Assembly (NCBI RefSeq): GCF_039962255.1
Contig: NZ_JAMPKY010000001.1
Span: 620,001-684,000 of the forward strand
Length of the DNA stretch: 64,000 nucleotides
From: Leptolyngbya subtilissima AS-A7
Lineage (GTDB): Bacteria; Cyanobacteriota; Cyanobacteriia; Phormidesmidales; Phormidesmidaceae
Direction: 5' to 3'
The notes under the pieces are model-generated. The model made no database searches. It saw only the letters and a list, made by a program, of their open reading frames with translations, and was not told the DNA's origin. Every line of letters begins with the position of its first letter. Within the stretch, counting starts at the first letter, position 1. This document shows positions 1-8,969 of the stretch, in pieces. The translations under genes and the position numbers were made by a program.

Positions 1-970
1 TTCGTACTCAAACTGAAATTTGGGTAGCTGAATTTCGCCGGGGCGCGATTGCATCTGGCTCATCCAGCTCTCCCAGGTGGCGGGGGTGAGCTGCGCTGAT
101 AGGGTAGCCAGGTCGGTGCCGGGGGTGGGCAAGATTACCTCAAAGCTGAGCGAGCCATTGCCGTAGGGCAGACTCACTGCCTGAAACTGGTCGGTTTCCA
201 AATATAAATAGTCGTCCTGCTGGGCCATCAGAGGGTGCTGGATGGTTTCGCCGCTGGCTAGGGTGAAGGGGCGCTCCGTTGTGCGGGCGCGGTCAAAAGC
301 TTCGCTCCAGGCTCCTTTAAAGTAGACAGCGTTGACTAGCACTAAAAGCTGGTCGGGCGGCAACTGATCGATGATGTTGGGGATGCGATCGCGGGTGTGC
401 TCTTTGACCCAGCGGTTGATGCGATCGGTGGCGGCGGGCTGGCTAAAATCGAGGGTTGCCACTTCGGCGGCATAGGCCGTTTGCATGCGCTCTACGTAGT
501 CGGGCCGCACTGGCAGGCTTTCATTTACCCATAGGGAATTGGCGATTTCGAGCGCTATCTCGGGGTCGAGCTGCGTCAAATACTCGGTTAGAGCCTGGTT
601 GCCTGCGTTGAGCTGCTCGATGTCTAGACCCTGCACCTTGAGCGTGTTGGCGATCGCCGCCTGAGTTTCTCCGCTGGCACCGTTGTAGGCCATGGCCAAG
701 GCTAGAGCCACGCTGGTCGGTGACACCAGCACATTCTCATTGGGTGTTGCTTGGCGCAGCTGCTCAAACAGAGCAAAGCCGAAGTCTAAGTGGGCCTGGG
801 TTAATTCTTTATCCACAGTAGGGGCCTGGGCTAAACGGGGGGCACCCGAGTTGTGGTCGGGAGTTGGTGCGGGGGCAGTAGGGGGCTGAGCCTGTAGCTG
901 AGCGCAGCCTAAAGTTAGGGCGGCTAGCCCGCTTAAAAGCACAGCCCGACCAATCCATCGGTGGTCCATA
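1..970 (-). CDS. Serpin family serine protease inhibitor lipoprotein, partial (C-terminus outside window)
   Basis: The gene starts at the ATG at 970 and runs off the left edge after about 323 codons. Translation gives an N-terminal signal ending in a lipobox (LTLGC), a short Pro/Ala-rich linker, then the serpin core: a helix with FALFEQL, the strongly typical NVLVSPTSVALALAMAYNG stretch, INRWVKEHT and LVLVNAVYFKGAW. Serpins trap serine or cysteine proteases through a C-terminal reactive-centre loop; that loop lies beyond the window, so inhibitory ability and target cannot be judged. The lipobox suggests anchoring on the outer face of a membrane. Family assignment is firm; the export route is inference from the N-terminus. 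Confidence 0.9.
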
Positions 971-1082
971 GGAATATTAGTTAACGCCGTTCTTACCTTG
1001 TCATGGCGACAGGGGGAGAGGGGCAGTGGTTGCAGGAATGGAAACTGATGGTCAAAGGCTCAGGCCCTACCCGACCTAAATT

Positions 1083-2204
1083 CTAGGGCTGAATTGCTTT
1101 GGCGATCGCCACACAATCCCTAAACGCCGCACTGGTTTTCACCCCCTGCCAATCCATCGACGGAATTGCCGCCTGGTAGCCCTTTGTCCGTAACGCCGCA
1201 ATTAAGTGATCGCGGTTGGGAATATCCATTTGTCCGCGTCGGCCAATTTCGCCAAGGGGATAGTAGTAGGGGGGCAGGTCAATTTCTTGGGTCATGATGG
1301 TCAAAAGCTTCGCCTGAGAGCGCCAGTTCCAGCGATCTGCTAAACCCTGCATCTCCGCTAGCATGGCCCCATCGTGCAGCGGTCCTAGCCACATCGGCCC
1401 GCTCACCACGGGGGTGTCTTGCGCACCGCAAAGGCAATTCACCCGGCCCAGGTGTCGCCAATCTGCGGTTTGAAAGTGGCCACAGTGGTGACAGTAGGCC
1501 ACGAAGCCATAGTTTTCCCCCGCCAGCGTTGGTTTGCTAACCAGGCGCACCATGACTCGATGCACCTGGCCTGTGAACAGCGAAAAGACTGGCTCTATGC
1601 CCATTCCCCGAGCCGCTGCGGTCTGGGCCGCATGGCCGATAGTCAGCCGCAACCCTTGCTCATGGGCGGCAGGGTGCGATCGCCCGCAGGCGCCGTAGGT
1701 TCTCAAACATCGCTCTGGGTCATGGCCGCTGGTGGCTCGGCCATCGGTGCTGGTTAGATACAGCAGTCCTCCTAAGCGTGTGGCCCACAACCCCGTGCTC
1801 ACGTAGGGGGCGGGACTACCAAAGTTGTCGATATCCACTAGGTCGTAAAAGTCGCGCTGCTGGTAGCAGGTGAAAAATACCTGATTGGCATCCTGATAGG
1901 TGATGCGGCAGGCATCGGCGGGCAGAGTCGCCAGGTTTTGCTCCAAAACGCCCGCCAGCTCAGGATTACCCTCGTTGGCCCACACCCAGTCAGCTCCGGC
2001 CTCTAGCCCGTAGCGCAGGGGCCGCACCCCGCAGCCGGTCATGGCATCCAGCACCCGCAAACGACCGTGGTGCTGGCGATAAATAGCTGCCGCCAACACC
2101 GCCAGGTCACGGGCGATCGCGCTTTGGGGTCGATAAAAAGCAGACCCTACAGTAAAAGTGGCTTTACCTTCCTGCACTACGGCTGGGGGCAACCCTAGGG
2201 TCAC
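1083..2204 (-). CDS. trm1: Trm1-like tRNA (guanine-N2)-dimethyltransferase
   Basis: A 373-residue class I SAM-dependent methyltransferase of the Trm1 family, which methylates N2 of guanosine at tRNA position 26 (and 27 in Aquifex). Visible signatures are the SAM-binding loop DAMTGCGVRPLRYGLEAGA near residues 53-71, NEGNPEL after it, the catalytic-type segment DLVDIDNFGSPAPYV and the following LTSTDGRATSGHDPERCLR. A four-cysteine cluster (CHHCGHF...CLCG, about residues 238-260) looks like the small zinc-binding module of the family. It starts with GTG at 2204, sharing four bases (GTGA) with the stop of the DUF2103 gene, so the two are probably translationally coupled. The exact modified position in this organism is not known. 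Confidence 0.88.
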   Translation of the reverse strand: MTLGLPPAVVQEGKATFTVGSAFYRPQSAIARDLAVLAAAIYRQHHGRLRVLDAMTGCGVRPLRYGLEAGADWVWANEGNPELAGVLEQNLATLPADACRITYQDANQVFFTCYQQRDFYDLVDIDNFGSPAPYVSTGLWATRLGGLLYLTSTDGRATSGHDPERCLRTYGACGRSHPAAHEQGLRLTIGHAAQTAAARGMGIEPVFSLFTGQVHRVMVRLVSKPTLAGENYGFVAYCHHCGHFQTADWRHLGRVNCLCGAQDTPVVSGPMWLGPLHDGAMLAEMQGLADRWNWRSQAKLLTIMTQEIDLPPYYYPLGEIGRRGQMDIPNRDHLIAALRTKGYQAAIPSMDWQGVKTSAAFRDCVAIAKAIQP

Positions 2205-2500
2205 CGAGCCGCCTCAACGGCCTTGGCGATCGCGCCCTCTAATGCCAGCTTCTCCAGTTCGGTCAGCACAAACACCTCTTGTACCGTCTTACCCTTGCGG
2301 GCAATGAGCTTAAACCCGCCGCGGATAGGCACCGACACTTTTACCCGCATCTCTGGGGAGTGGGCTCTAACGTTTGCAATTACCCCCGGGGTGACGGTCC
2401 CAATGCCAGGCTGCTCTAAAAGCCGTTCGAGAATAGGAATCAGCCCGGGCAAGTGGGTGGAGTGGTTCCAGACTAGGCGACCGTCCGAGGCTTGTGTCAT
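2201..2500 (-). CDS. DUF2103 domain protein (predicted metal-binding)
   Basis: A 99-residue protein I recognise as the small DUF2103 family found widely in cyanobacteria. Conserved-looking features are the WNHSTHLPGLIPILERL start and a basic middle (KVSVPIRGGFKLIARKGKTVQEVFV). The family is described as metal-binding on the basis of conserved residues, but no activity is established. It lies directly upstream of the Trm1-like gene with a four-base GTGA overlap, so a link to tRNA modification is possible; this is inference from position only. Confidence 0.75.
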   Translation of the reverse strand: MTQASDGRLVWNHSTHLPGLIPILERLLEQPGIGTVTPGVIANVRAHSPEMRVKVSVPIRGGFKLIARKGKTVQEVFVLTELEKLALEGAIAKAVEAAR

Positions 2501-2539
2501 TGGGGTAGTTTTAAGAAAGATTTAAGAAAGACTACTTAA

Positions 2540-2857
2540 TTATGCTTTTTCGAGGGGGGCCATCGTCAAGCCAGCGCGGGTGAGCTGGGTGTGATACAGC
2601 TCCGCTTGCTCTAGGGGGCCAACCCACACAACTGCCTGACCGTCGTGGTGCACCTGGTTAGTCAGCTCCCAGGCGCGATCGCCATCTATGCCCGGAATGT
2701 ATTTCATCAAGCACTCCGCCACATGTTGAAACGTGTTGAAATCGTCGTTGAGCACGATGATTTTGTAATTGGGATATGTCTCGCGTGTGGTTTGGCGAGT
2801 CTTTGCGGGGGCAGCGGCGGGGGCTGAGGAAACTGCTTGGGGCAAAACCGGAGTCAT
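2540..2857 (-). CDS. clpS: ClpS, adaptor of the ClpAP/ClpCP protease
   Basis: A 105-residue protein with the ClpS fold signature: a flexible Ala/Pro/Thr-rich N-terminal tail (about residues 1-27), then YKIIVLNDDFNTFQHVAECLMKYIPG, then the AWELTNQVHHDGQAVVWVG segment and ELYHTQLTRAGL. The NDDFNTF stretch forms the pocket that binds destabilising N-terminal residues, and the tail enters the ClpA/ClpC pore. In cyanobacteria ClpS1/ClpS2 work with ClpC; which paralogue this is cannot be decided here. The gene is separated from DUF2103 by about 40 bp on the same strand. Confidence 0.95.
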   Translation of the reverse strand: MTPVLPQAVSSAPAAAPAKTRQTTRETYPNYKIIVLNDDFNTFQHVAECLMKYIPGIDGDRAWELTNQVHHDGQAVVWVGPLEQAELYHTQLTRAGLTMAPLEKA

Positions 2858-3157
2858 AGGAAGTGAACCTAGCTGAACCTAAACCTAATTGTCCTGCATA
2901 CAGTTGCTAGAAGGCCGTTTGAAAGCAGCGATCGCTGATGCGATTGGCCTTTGCACAACCAATCAATCCCAAAATCCAGCTCACAGCTAGCTAGTACCAG
3001 CCATGAGCCTGTCAAGGGTTCTCAAACAACTTCTAAGCAAATTTTCTCCCCTTAGTGTATCGAATTCTGGTCGCCCCAACCCGCGCCTAGCTATTGCCCC
3101 GGGCGCGGGCTCACCTCAAATCGGGTTTAGAGGCGTCGGAGCCCCCTCGTTCCACCG
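2858..3157. other. 300-bp gap between clpS and a histidine kinase
   Basis: No coding region is supported. Positions 3080-3109 hold a GC-rich dyad (CCCGCGCC and GGCGCGGG around a 14-base loop) just downstream of the histidine kinase gene; no U-run follows on either strand, so it is at best a weak terminator. The side next to clpS should hold its promoter, but no convincing -35/-10 pair was seen. Confidence 0.35.
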
Positions 3158-4429
3158 CTAAAGCGAGAGCATGCGCTCGAGTTTAGGAATAGTTAAGGGC
3201 AAGTCGATATAGGCATCGGCGCTGGCTAAGCCGCCAGCCGCCCCATCCTCCGGCAGCAGAATAACCACTTTGATCGGCTGGGGCACCAGCGGCGGCTTCA
3301 ACTGCTGCAAGTGATTCTCCAGGGCTGGGTTGCAGGCTTCGCGATCGCCCACGAGTAGCAGGTGGGGCTGGTGCTCTTTGAGGTGCTGGTGTACCTCAGC
3401 CCAGCTGCGACAGCCGCTAACCTGCCAGCCGCAGGCCCTAACGTAGGCCATCAACGCCCGATGGTGATCAAGGTCAGTGTCTACTACCACTAGGCGCTGG
3501 CCGCCCGTGCCCACCGGCACTGGTCTCACCGCCCGCACATCGGCAAGCGAACTACCCTCTGGCCCATGCAGTGGCAGAGAGATCACAAAGCAGCTGCCCT
3601 GGCCGACCGACGATGTCACCCGCAGATGGCCACCGTGGAGCTGGGCCAGCTGTCGAGTTAGCGCTAGCCCCAGGCCAGCGCCCTCGTATTGCCGATCTAG
3701 GCCGCGATCGATCTGAGTAAACGGCTGAAAAATCTGCTCCAGCTGGTCCGCCGGAATACCAATGCCCGTGTCCTCAACCTCAAACTCCACCAGGGCCTCG
3801 CGGCTATGGACCGTCAGAGTAACTCGGCCCTGGGCCGTAAACTTAATTGCATTAGAGAGCAGGTTGAGCAGCATCTGCCGCAGGCGACGCTCGTCGGCAA
3901 TGCAGGTCGTTGGCCCTAGATCGGCCACCTGGTAGGTCAGCACCAGCCCCTTTTCGGCGGCGCGAGGCTGCATCATTGCCAGGCAGGCCTGACAGAGTTC
4001 TGTCAGCGACACCTGCGACAATCGCAGGTACTCTTGGCCCGCCTCCACCTTAGAGAGATCGAGAATGTCGCTGATGATCGCCAGTAGGTGTTCGCCGCTG
4101 CCGTGAATATAGTCCAGGTATTCCGCCTGTTTAGGATTAAGCGAGCCCACCACTTGCCGCGATAGCAGCGCTGACAGTCCTAAGATTGAATTGAGCGGAG
4201 TGCGCAGCTCATGGCTAATCATCGCCAAAAAACGGCTTTTAGCCTGGCTAGCAGCCTCTGCCGCTCGACGCTGTGCCTCTAGGGCCTGAGTGCGATGGGT
4301 CTGGCGAGCCATATCGAGCCTGCCCTGCTCGCGGCTGGTGTCTCGCTGCTTTAGCACCTGCTTCAGCTGCTCAAAGGCAGCGTCATCTCGGCAAAAGGGC
4401 CGCAGGTCTTCTAGGTCGTTGGCGGTCAT
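3158..4429 (-). CDS. Histidine kinase with C-terminal degenerate receiver domain
   Basis: From the ATG at 4429 this is a 423-residue soluble kinase. Order: an acidic/basic helical N-terminus (about 1-70, likely coiled coil), HisKA with the phospho-acceptor motif MISHELRTPLNSILGL (about 69-84), HATPase_c with the N box (LRQMLLNLLSNAIKFT), G1 (VEDTGIGIP) and G2 (YEGAGLGLALTRQLAQLHGG), and a tail of about 115 residues resembling a receiver (RLVVVDTDLDHHRALM...). The tail lacks the usual KP near its end (YIDLPLT instead), so it may not be phosphorylated. There is no membrane segment or clear sensor domain. The frame is open 24 codons further upstream to 4501, but the family-like sequence begins near 4429. 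Confidence 0.9.
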   Translation of the reverse strand: MTANDLEDLRPFCRDDAAFEQLKQVLKQRDTSREQGRLDMARQTHRTQALEAQRRAAEAASQAKSRFLAMISHELRTPLNSILGLSALLSRQVVGSLNPKQAEYLDYIHGSGEHLLAIISDILDLSKVEAGQEYLRLSQVSLTELCQACLAMMQPRAAEKGLVLTYQVADLGPTTCIADERRLRQMLLNLLSNAIKFTAQGRVTLTVHSREALVEFEVEDTGIGIPADQLEQIFQPFTQIDRGLDRQYEGAGLGLALTRQLAQLHGGHLRVTSSVGQGSCFVISLPLHGPEGSSLADVRAVRPVPVGTGGQRLVVVDTDLDHHRALMAYVRACGWQVSGCRSWAEVHQHLKEHQPHLLLVGDREACNPALENHLQQLKPPLVPQPIKVVILLPEDGAAGGLASADAYIDLPLTIPKLERMLSL

Positions 4430-4586
4430 AGGGTCATGGTAGGGCAGGCAAGCAAAGGCGTGGATGGCGGTGAATCCGGCCTGTAGCCAGATACTTCCCA
4501 ATTAAACCCCACCTGGCTGGGGCCACAACAGCCTGAAAACATTATTTAGAGCGCCACAAATTAGGCGTAGAACTGGAGAGAAGTAG

Positions 4587-5597
4587 TTAGCCGAAGTGCT
4601 GAAATCCCTGATTAAAGCTGAGCACCTTTGGGGTAGCCCCGTCGCTGGGCCACAGCTCAACCTCAGCCGCTCCCGTCGTCTCACCCACGATCGCACAGCC
4701 ATTCCCCAATGCTGCCTGTAAGGCCTCAGCCTGGGGCCAGGGCAAACACAGTACCAGCTCAAAGTCTTCGCCGCCGTAGAGGCACCAGTCGAGGGCCTGC
4801 GATCGCCCCACCCAATCGACTAACGCCTCATCCAAAGGAAGATCGCTCTCGCGCAGGACGGCTCCGACCACGCTGGCCTGGCACAGCTGCAGCACTGCAT
4901 TGGCCAGTCCATCGCTGGAGTCCATAACGGCGATCGCTCCGGCGTCTGCGCTGGCCCCCAACACCTGCCAGAGGGCGGCGATCGCATCCAGCCGGGGCTG
5001 GGGTCTTTGGTGGGCAGCAATCCAGCGATCGCGATCGGCCTGGGCCACCTCAGTTCCCCGATCGGGATGCAGCAATAGCTCTAGCCCTGCCCGCGACAGA
5101 CCGTGGTAGCCCGTCACCACAATCGCCTGCCCCGCTTGGGCCTTACTGCGGTACAGCGCCCGCTGGGGAGCAACGCTGCCCAGGGCGGTAATGGCCACGC
5201 TGACGGCGTCGGCCCGGCACAGATCGCCACCGAGCACCACCCCACCCCAGCGGTTTAGGCAGTCTGCCATCCCCTGATAAAGCCCCTCTACCCACGCTAG
5301 GGGCGTATGCCCCGGCAGGCTCAGGCCCACGGTAATGCCCTCGGGGGTAGCGCCCATCGCCGCCAAGTCTGACAGATTGGCGGCCACGGCTCGCCAGCCT
5401 ACATCGGCGGGGGCAGTGGTGCGATCGCTAAAATGCACTCCCTCTACTAGCACATCGGTAGTCACCACTAGGTGCCGCCCCGCAGGCAGGGCCACTACCG
5501 CTCCGTCGTCACCAATCATGTCCCCAGGGCAGTAGCGAAACAGCCGCTTCAGCAGCCCCAGCTCCCCTAATTCAGCAATGGTTTGCGGATGTTCCAT
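4587..5597 (-). CDS. thiL: Thiamine-monophosphate kinase
   Basis: A 336-residue ThiL that phosphorylates thiamine monophosphate to thiamine diphosphate, the last step of the cofactor pathway. Seen in sequence: MIGDDGAVVALP near the N-terminus (metal/ATP site), TTDVLVEGVHF, NLSDLAAMGATPEGITVGLSLP, the ATP-binding VLGGDLCRAD, DSSDGLANAVLQLC and YGGEDFELVLCLP. Length is normal for the family. It is a stand-alone gene between the histidine kinase and a cyclophilin, all on the minus strand. No TPP riboswitch-like structure was recognised upstream. Confidence 0.96.
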   Translation of the reverse strand: MEHPQTIAELGELGLLKRLFRYCPGDMIGDDGAVVALPAGRHLVVTTDVLVEGVHFSDRTTAPADVGWRAVAANLSDLAAMGATPEGITVGLSLPGHTPLAWVEGLYQGMADCLNRWGGVVLGGDLCRADAVSVAITALGSVAPQRALYRSKAQAGQAIVVTGYHGLSRAGLELLLHPDRGTEVAQADRDRWIAAHQRPQPRLDAIAALWQVLGASADAGAIAVMDSSDGLANAVLQLCQASVVGAVLRESDLPLDEALVDWVGRSQALDWCLYGGEDFELVLCLPWPQAEALQAALGNGCAIVGETTGAAEVELWPSDGATPKVLSFNQGFQHFG

Positions 5598-5664
5598 ACA
5601 GATGTTCCCCGGTGAGCCTAGTCCTGCGCCCAGGGGAACGCAGCAGGTATCGGAATCTTCCTAC

Positions 5665-5680
5665 CGCCTACCCATCCACC
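5665..5680. repeat. Copy of the 16-bp repeat CGCCTACCCATCCACC
   Basis: This exact 16-mer lies in the gap between thiL and the cyclophilin gene. Identical units occur in tandem at 39584-39599 and 39600-39615, and a copy with one mismatch at 17554-17569. It looks like a short simple-sequence repeat family confined to gaps; its role is unknown. Confidence 0.7.
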
Positions 5681-5702
5681 TGCCCACGTTTGACGACAAA
5701 TT

Positions 5703-6845
5703 CTAGGAAGGCTGGACTAGATTCTCTGCCCCAGACACCACCCGAATCGACTCAATGCGATCGCCCTGGGTCATCTGGTCAAGCGCCTCTTTGTTCTCCA
5801 CCACGTAGCCAAACACCGAGTAGCGACCATCGAGCAGGTTGAGACCTGCTGGGGTCATCTCCGGCTCAAACAAAAAGAAGAAAAACTGCGATGACGCGCC
5901 GTTGGGGTCATCGTTGGGGCGGGCCATACCCAGGGTGCCAAAGGCTGAGAAGGGCAGCACTGGTGCGTCTAGAAAGCGGCCCAGCTCTTCTAGGGTGTTG
6001 CCGTAGATCGGCTCGTCGTCGCCCTTCACCAAAATTTCTAGCGGGATTGCCCGGTAGGCCTTAGTTTTGGGGTCAATAAAGCCATCCTCAGAGCCATCTG
6101 GATCGCCGGTTTGTAGCACGTAGTTGTCTTCGGCACGGGTAAACTCCATGCCGTCATAGAAGCCCCGCTGCACCAGATCGACAAAGTTGCCGCCGGTCAC
6201 TGGAGCGCTGTAGCCGTCGATCACCGCCTGCATAGTGCCTTTGTTGGTGGTGATTTCTACTGTGGCTCGCCCCTTGAGCTGGGGCAGGTTGCTGTACTTC
6301 TCCGGCACCTCAAAGGGAAAGGCCTTTACCATCAGCTCTTCAATACGGCTGACATCGTCGAGCATGGCCGACCGCTTGTCCTGCACGGTGGCGCGATCGC
6401 GCTGCTCCACCGCCTCCTTGAGGGGCACTAGCTGAGCCTGAATATCGTCGAGGTAGGAAATCGCCGCCGCCCGCTTGCCGTCGGGCACTGCTGCCAGCAT
6501 CGCTTCGCGGCCGCGGACCAACACCCGCTCCAGCTTGGTCAGGTCTTTGGCCATAGGCCCCCAGCGCTTGCTCCGCAGCCACTCTGACAGGCCCTCTAGG
6601 GTGGCCTGCACCGTGCGAATGTCGGAGTTGTCGATGGGCAGTGAGTAGCGCAGCAGGGCACGACTGTCGGTAATGGCATTGCCCGGCGGCAGGTAGGCCA
6701 CCAGTGGCCCGGCAGGTAATGCCAGGGCTGGAGATAGAGAGCCCAGCCACACCCCCACCACTACAGCTAATCCCCATCCCAGCCGCACCAAGGTGGCCCA
6801 GCCTAAACTCTGCTGTTGATTCATTGCGTGCATATCCTTGGCCAT
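5703..6845 (-). CDS. Lumenal/periplasmic cyclophilin-type peptidyl-prolyl isomerase (CYP38/TLP40-like)
   Basis: A 380-residue protein with an export signal (hydrophobic about 20-42, cleavage near ALALPAG), a helical N-terminal domain (about 60-170: DIRTVQATLEGLSEWLRSKRWG...ISYLDDIQAQL) and a C-terminal cyclophilin domain (about 190-375: GRATVEITTNKGTMQAVIDG, NFVDLVQRGFYDG, SSQFFFFLFEPEMTPAGLNLLDGRYSVFGYV). This order matches the plant CYP38/TLP40 and cyanobacterial Sll0408-type proteins, which are linked to photosystem II assembly in the lumen. Several canonical cyclophilin catalytic residues appear changed, as in CYP38, so isomerase activity may be low (inference). The start could also be the Met at residue 5 or 8. 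Confidence 0.9.
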   Translation of the reverse strand: MAKDMHAMNQQQSLGWATLVRLGWGLAVVVGVWLGSLSPALALPAGPLVAYLPPGNAITDSRALLRYSLPIDNSDIRTVQATLEGLSEWLRSKRWGPMAKDLTKLERVLVRGREAMLAAVPDGKRAAAISYLDDIQAQLVPLKEAVEQRDRATVQDKRSAMLDDVSRIEELMVKAFPFEVPEKYSNLPQLKGRATVEITTNKGTMQAVIDGYSAPVTGGNFVDLVQRGFYDGMEFTRAEDNYVLQTGDPDGSEDGFIDPKTKAYRAIPLEILVKGDDEPIYGNTLEELGRFLDAPVLPFSAFGTLGMARPNDDPNGASSQFFFFLFEPEMTPAGLNLLDGRYSVFGYVVENKEALDQMTQGDRIESIRVVSGAENLVQPS

Positions 6846-7076
6846 AACTCCTTGCTCCGCCCCAGGCGGCCGTTCACCACGTAGCGCACTGCGCCCCTAA
6901 CAATCTTGTCATACTCTGGCGGCCCCTAGGCTGCAACTCAAGCCCCCAGTCCCCAGTCCAAATAGCCGCGGCAGCAACGCTGAGTCTTTGCTGGTTAAGG
7001 CTAAATCCTTCGGGAAATGGCCGCAGGGGGGTAAAATGAATTGCCAAACTTAACGACTGTCCCCGTAGCCAGCGCC

Positions 7077-7634
7077 ATGATCTCCAGCAACGACTTTCGC
7101 ACCGGTACCTCCATTGAGCTAGACGGTTCCGTCTGGCGTGTAGTCGAGTTTCTCCACGTCAAACCCGGCAAGGGCTCTGCCTTCGTGCGCACCAAGCTTA
7201 AAAACGTCAAAACCGGCAACACCGTTGACAAGACCTTTCGGGCTGGTGAAACCGTACCCCAGGCGGTAATCGAAAAGAGAGATATGCAGCACACCTACAG
7301 GGAGGGCGAAGACCTGGTGTTCATGGATATGGAGACCTACGAGGAGGTCCGCCTCACCACCAATGAAATCGGTCCTCAGGTGAAATACCTCAAGGAAGAG
7401 ATGAGCGTCAGCGTCGTCAGCTGGAACGGGCAAATCTTGGAAGTTGAGCTGCCCAACTCCATCGTGCTTGAGGTCACCCAAACCGACCCTGGCGTCAAGG
7501 GCGACACCGCTACCGGGGGTACCAAGCCTGCCATTCTCGAAACCGGTGCCCAGGTGATGGTGCCGCTGTTTATTTCGATCGGTGAGCGCATCAAAGTAGA
7601 TACCCGCACCGACGCTTACCTAGGTCGCGAATAA
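7077..7634 (+). CDS. efp: Elongation factor P
   Basis: EF-P relieves ribosomes stalled at polyproline stretches. The start was set at the ATG at 7077 because family members begin [17 protein letters not shown]; this gives 185 residues, the usual length. Three domains are evident: the N-terminal KOW-like domain with the loop [17 protein letters not shown] (modifiable position Lys32), the middle OB domain and the C-terminal OB domain ending [17 protein letters not shown]. The frame is open 12 codons upstream, but that part is not family-like. accB follows after about 85 bp on the same strand, a pairing common in cyanobacteria. Confidence 0.98.
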   Translation: MISSNDFRTGTSIELDGSVWRVVEFLHVKPGKGSAFVRTKLKNVKTGNTVDKTFRAGETVPQAVIEKRDMQHTYREGEDLVFMDMETYEEVRLTTNEIGPQVKYLKEEMSVSVVSWNGQILEVELPNSIVLEVTQTDPGVKGDTATGGTKPAILETGAQVMVPLFISIGERIKVDTRTDAYLGRE

Positions 7635-7718
7635 GGTTTTACTGGCTTGACGCCTGCGGCCCATGCCGCTGACTAAGCCTAGCCCATTACCCCTATAAGA
7701 CCGTATGAGACTTACGCC

Positions 7719-8210
7719 GTGGAACTAAGCGTCACCGATCTAAGAGAGTTAGTCACCGCCCTGAGCCAGAGCGACATTGTGGAGCTCACCCTCAAAAGTT
7801 CAGATTTTGAGCTCACCCTCCGCAAGCCGGGGGCCATGGTGTCGGCGGTTGCACCGGCCCCTGTCACTCCCCGTGTAGACGCCGTCGCTCCCGCTGCCCC
7901 TCCAGTAACCGAGCCGGTGTCGGCAGCGCCCGCCGCCGTCCCTGCCGCTCCACCGGGCAAGGGCAGCGATCTGCTGCCCATCAGTTCCCCCATGGTGGGT
8001 ACCTTCTACCGATCGCCTGCCCCCGAGGAACCAGCTTTTGTGGGCGTGGGCGATCGCATTACCAGCGGGCAAACCGTCTGTATCATCGAAGCCATGAAGC
8101 TGATGAATGAGCTAGAGGCCGAAATCAGCGGCGAAATCGTCGAGATTTTAGTAGAAAATGCCCAGCCTGTGGAGTTTGGTCAAACCCTGATGCTGGTACG
8201 CCCCGTCTAA
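7719..8210 (+). CDS. accB: Biotin carboxyl carrier protein of acetyl-CoA carboxylase
   Basis: A 163-residue AccB carrying biotin between the biotin carboxylase and carboxyltransferase parts of acetyl-CoA carboxylase, the entry step to fatty acid synthesis. It has an N-terminal helical part ([19 protein letters not shown]), an Ala/Pro linker (about 45-90) and the biotinyl domain with the biotin lysine in [15 protein letters not shown], ending LMLVRPV. It starts with GTG at 7719; no ATG is in frame close by. It follows efp and precedes pyrF by 27 bp, so the three may be cotranscribed. Confidence 0.97.
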   Translation: MELSVTDLRELVTALSQSDIVELTLKSSDFELTLRKPGAMVSAVAPAPVTPRVDAVAPAAPPVTEPVSAAPAAVPAAPPGKGSDLLPISSPMVGTFYRSPAPEEPAFVGVGDRITSGQTVCIIEAMKLMNELEAEISGEIVEILVENAQPVEFGQTLMLVRPV

Positions 8211-8237
8211 AGTTTTGCCCCCTAAGCCCAGGCCTCT

Positions 8238-8969
8238 ATGTCTATGACCGTTGACCAGCGCATCATTGTGCCCCTGGACGTGTCCTCAGCCTCAGCCGCC
8301 CTGGACTTGGTGGATGCCCTGCCCGAGGTGAGCTTTTGGAAGGTGGGTCTGGAGCTGTTTGTCAGCACCGGGCCAAGCCTGATTCAGGAGCTTAAGGCGC
8401 GGCAAAAGCGCATTTTTCTCGACCTCAAGTTCCACGATATTCCCAACACCATGGCCGGAGCCTGTATGGCAGCGGGGCGCTATGGGGTGGACCTGCTGAC
8501 CATTCACGCGGCGGCGGGCCAGGAGGCCATGGAGGCCGCTCAGCAGGCTGCGATCGCCGGAGCTGAGGCCGTCGGCGTAGAGCCACCTCTGGTGCTGGCT
8601 GTTACCCTACTGACCAGCATTGACCCTCAAACTCTGGCAGTTGAGCTAAAAATTCCCCTGGACTCAAATAGCTACGCGCTGCAAATGGCTCTGCTCGCTA
8701 GAGACAGTGGCCTGAAAGGCGTGGTCTGCTCGCCCCAGGAGGCTAGCCAGCTGCGGCGGTTTTTGCCCGCCGACTTTGCCCTGGTGTGCCCCGGGGTACG
8801 CCCTACCTGGGCCAGCAGCCAGGACCAGCGCCGCACCATGACCCCAGTGCAAGCCCTCAATGCCGGGGCCACCTACCTGGTGATTGGCCGCCCGATCACC
8901 GCCGACCCCGACCCCGCTGCCGCCTTTGCGCGCATCTGCGAAGAATGTTCCACTGCGATCGCTCCCTAG
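8238..8969 (+). CDS. pyrF: Orotidine 5'-phosphate decarboxylase
   Basis: A 243-residue PyrF converting OMP to UMP, the last step of pyrimidine synthesis. The catalytic motif [14 protein letters not shown] and the start [20 protein letters not shown] are plain, as are [18 protein letters not shown] and YLVIGRPIT for phosphate binding. An in-frame ATG two codons later (8244) is an alternative start. The last 25 bases overlap the start of the next gene (secreted protein) in another frame. Confidence 0.97.
   Translation: MSMTVDQRIIVPLDVSSASAALDLVDALPEVSFWKVGLELFVSTGPSLIQELKARQKRIFLDLKFHDIPNTMAGACMAAGRYGVDLLTIHAAAGQEAMEAAQQAAIAGAEAVGVEPPLVLAVTLLTSIDPQTLAVELKIPLDSNSYALQMALLARDSGLKGVVCSPQEASQLRRFLPADFALVCPGVRPTWASSQDQRRTMTPVQALNAGATYLVIGRPITADPDPAAAFARICEECSTAIAP

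Noticed and set aside
3080-3109. GC-rich dyad after the first histidine kinase as a full terminator
   Set aside because: No T-run follows on either strand and the loop is long; only noted within the gap entry.
4502-4762. 86-codon minus-strand frame at the thiL 3' end
   Set aside because: It overlaps thiL in another frame and its Arg/Cys/Trp-rich product is not protein-like.
8786-8944. Upstream extension of the exported protein frame into pyrF
   Set aside because: The extension lies wholly in the pyrF gene and its product is Pro/His/Arg-rich; the signal peptide begins at the ATG at 8945.
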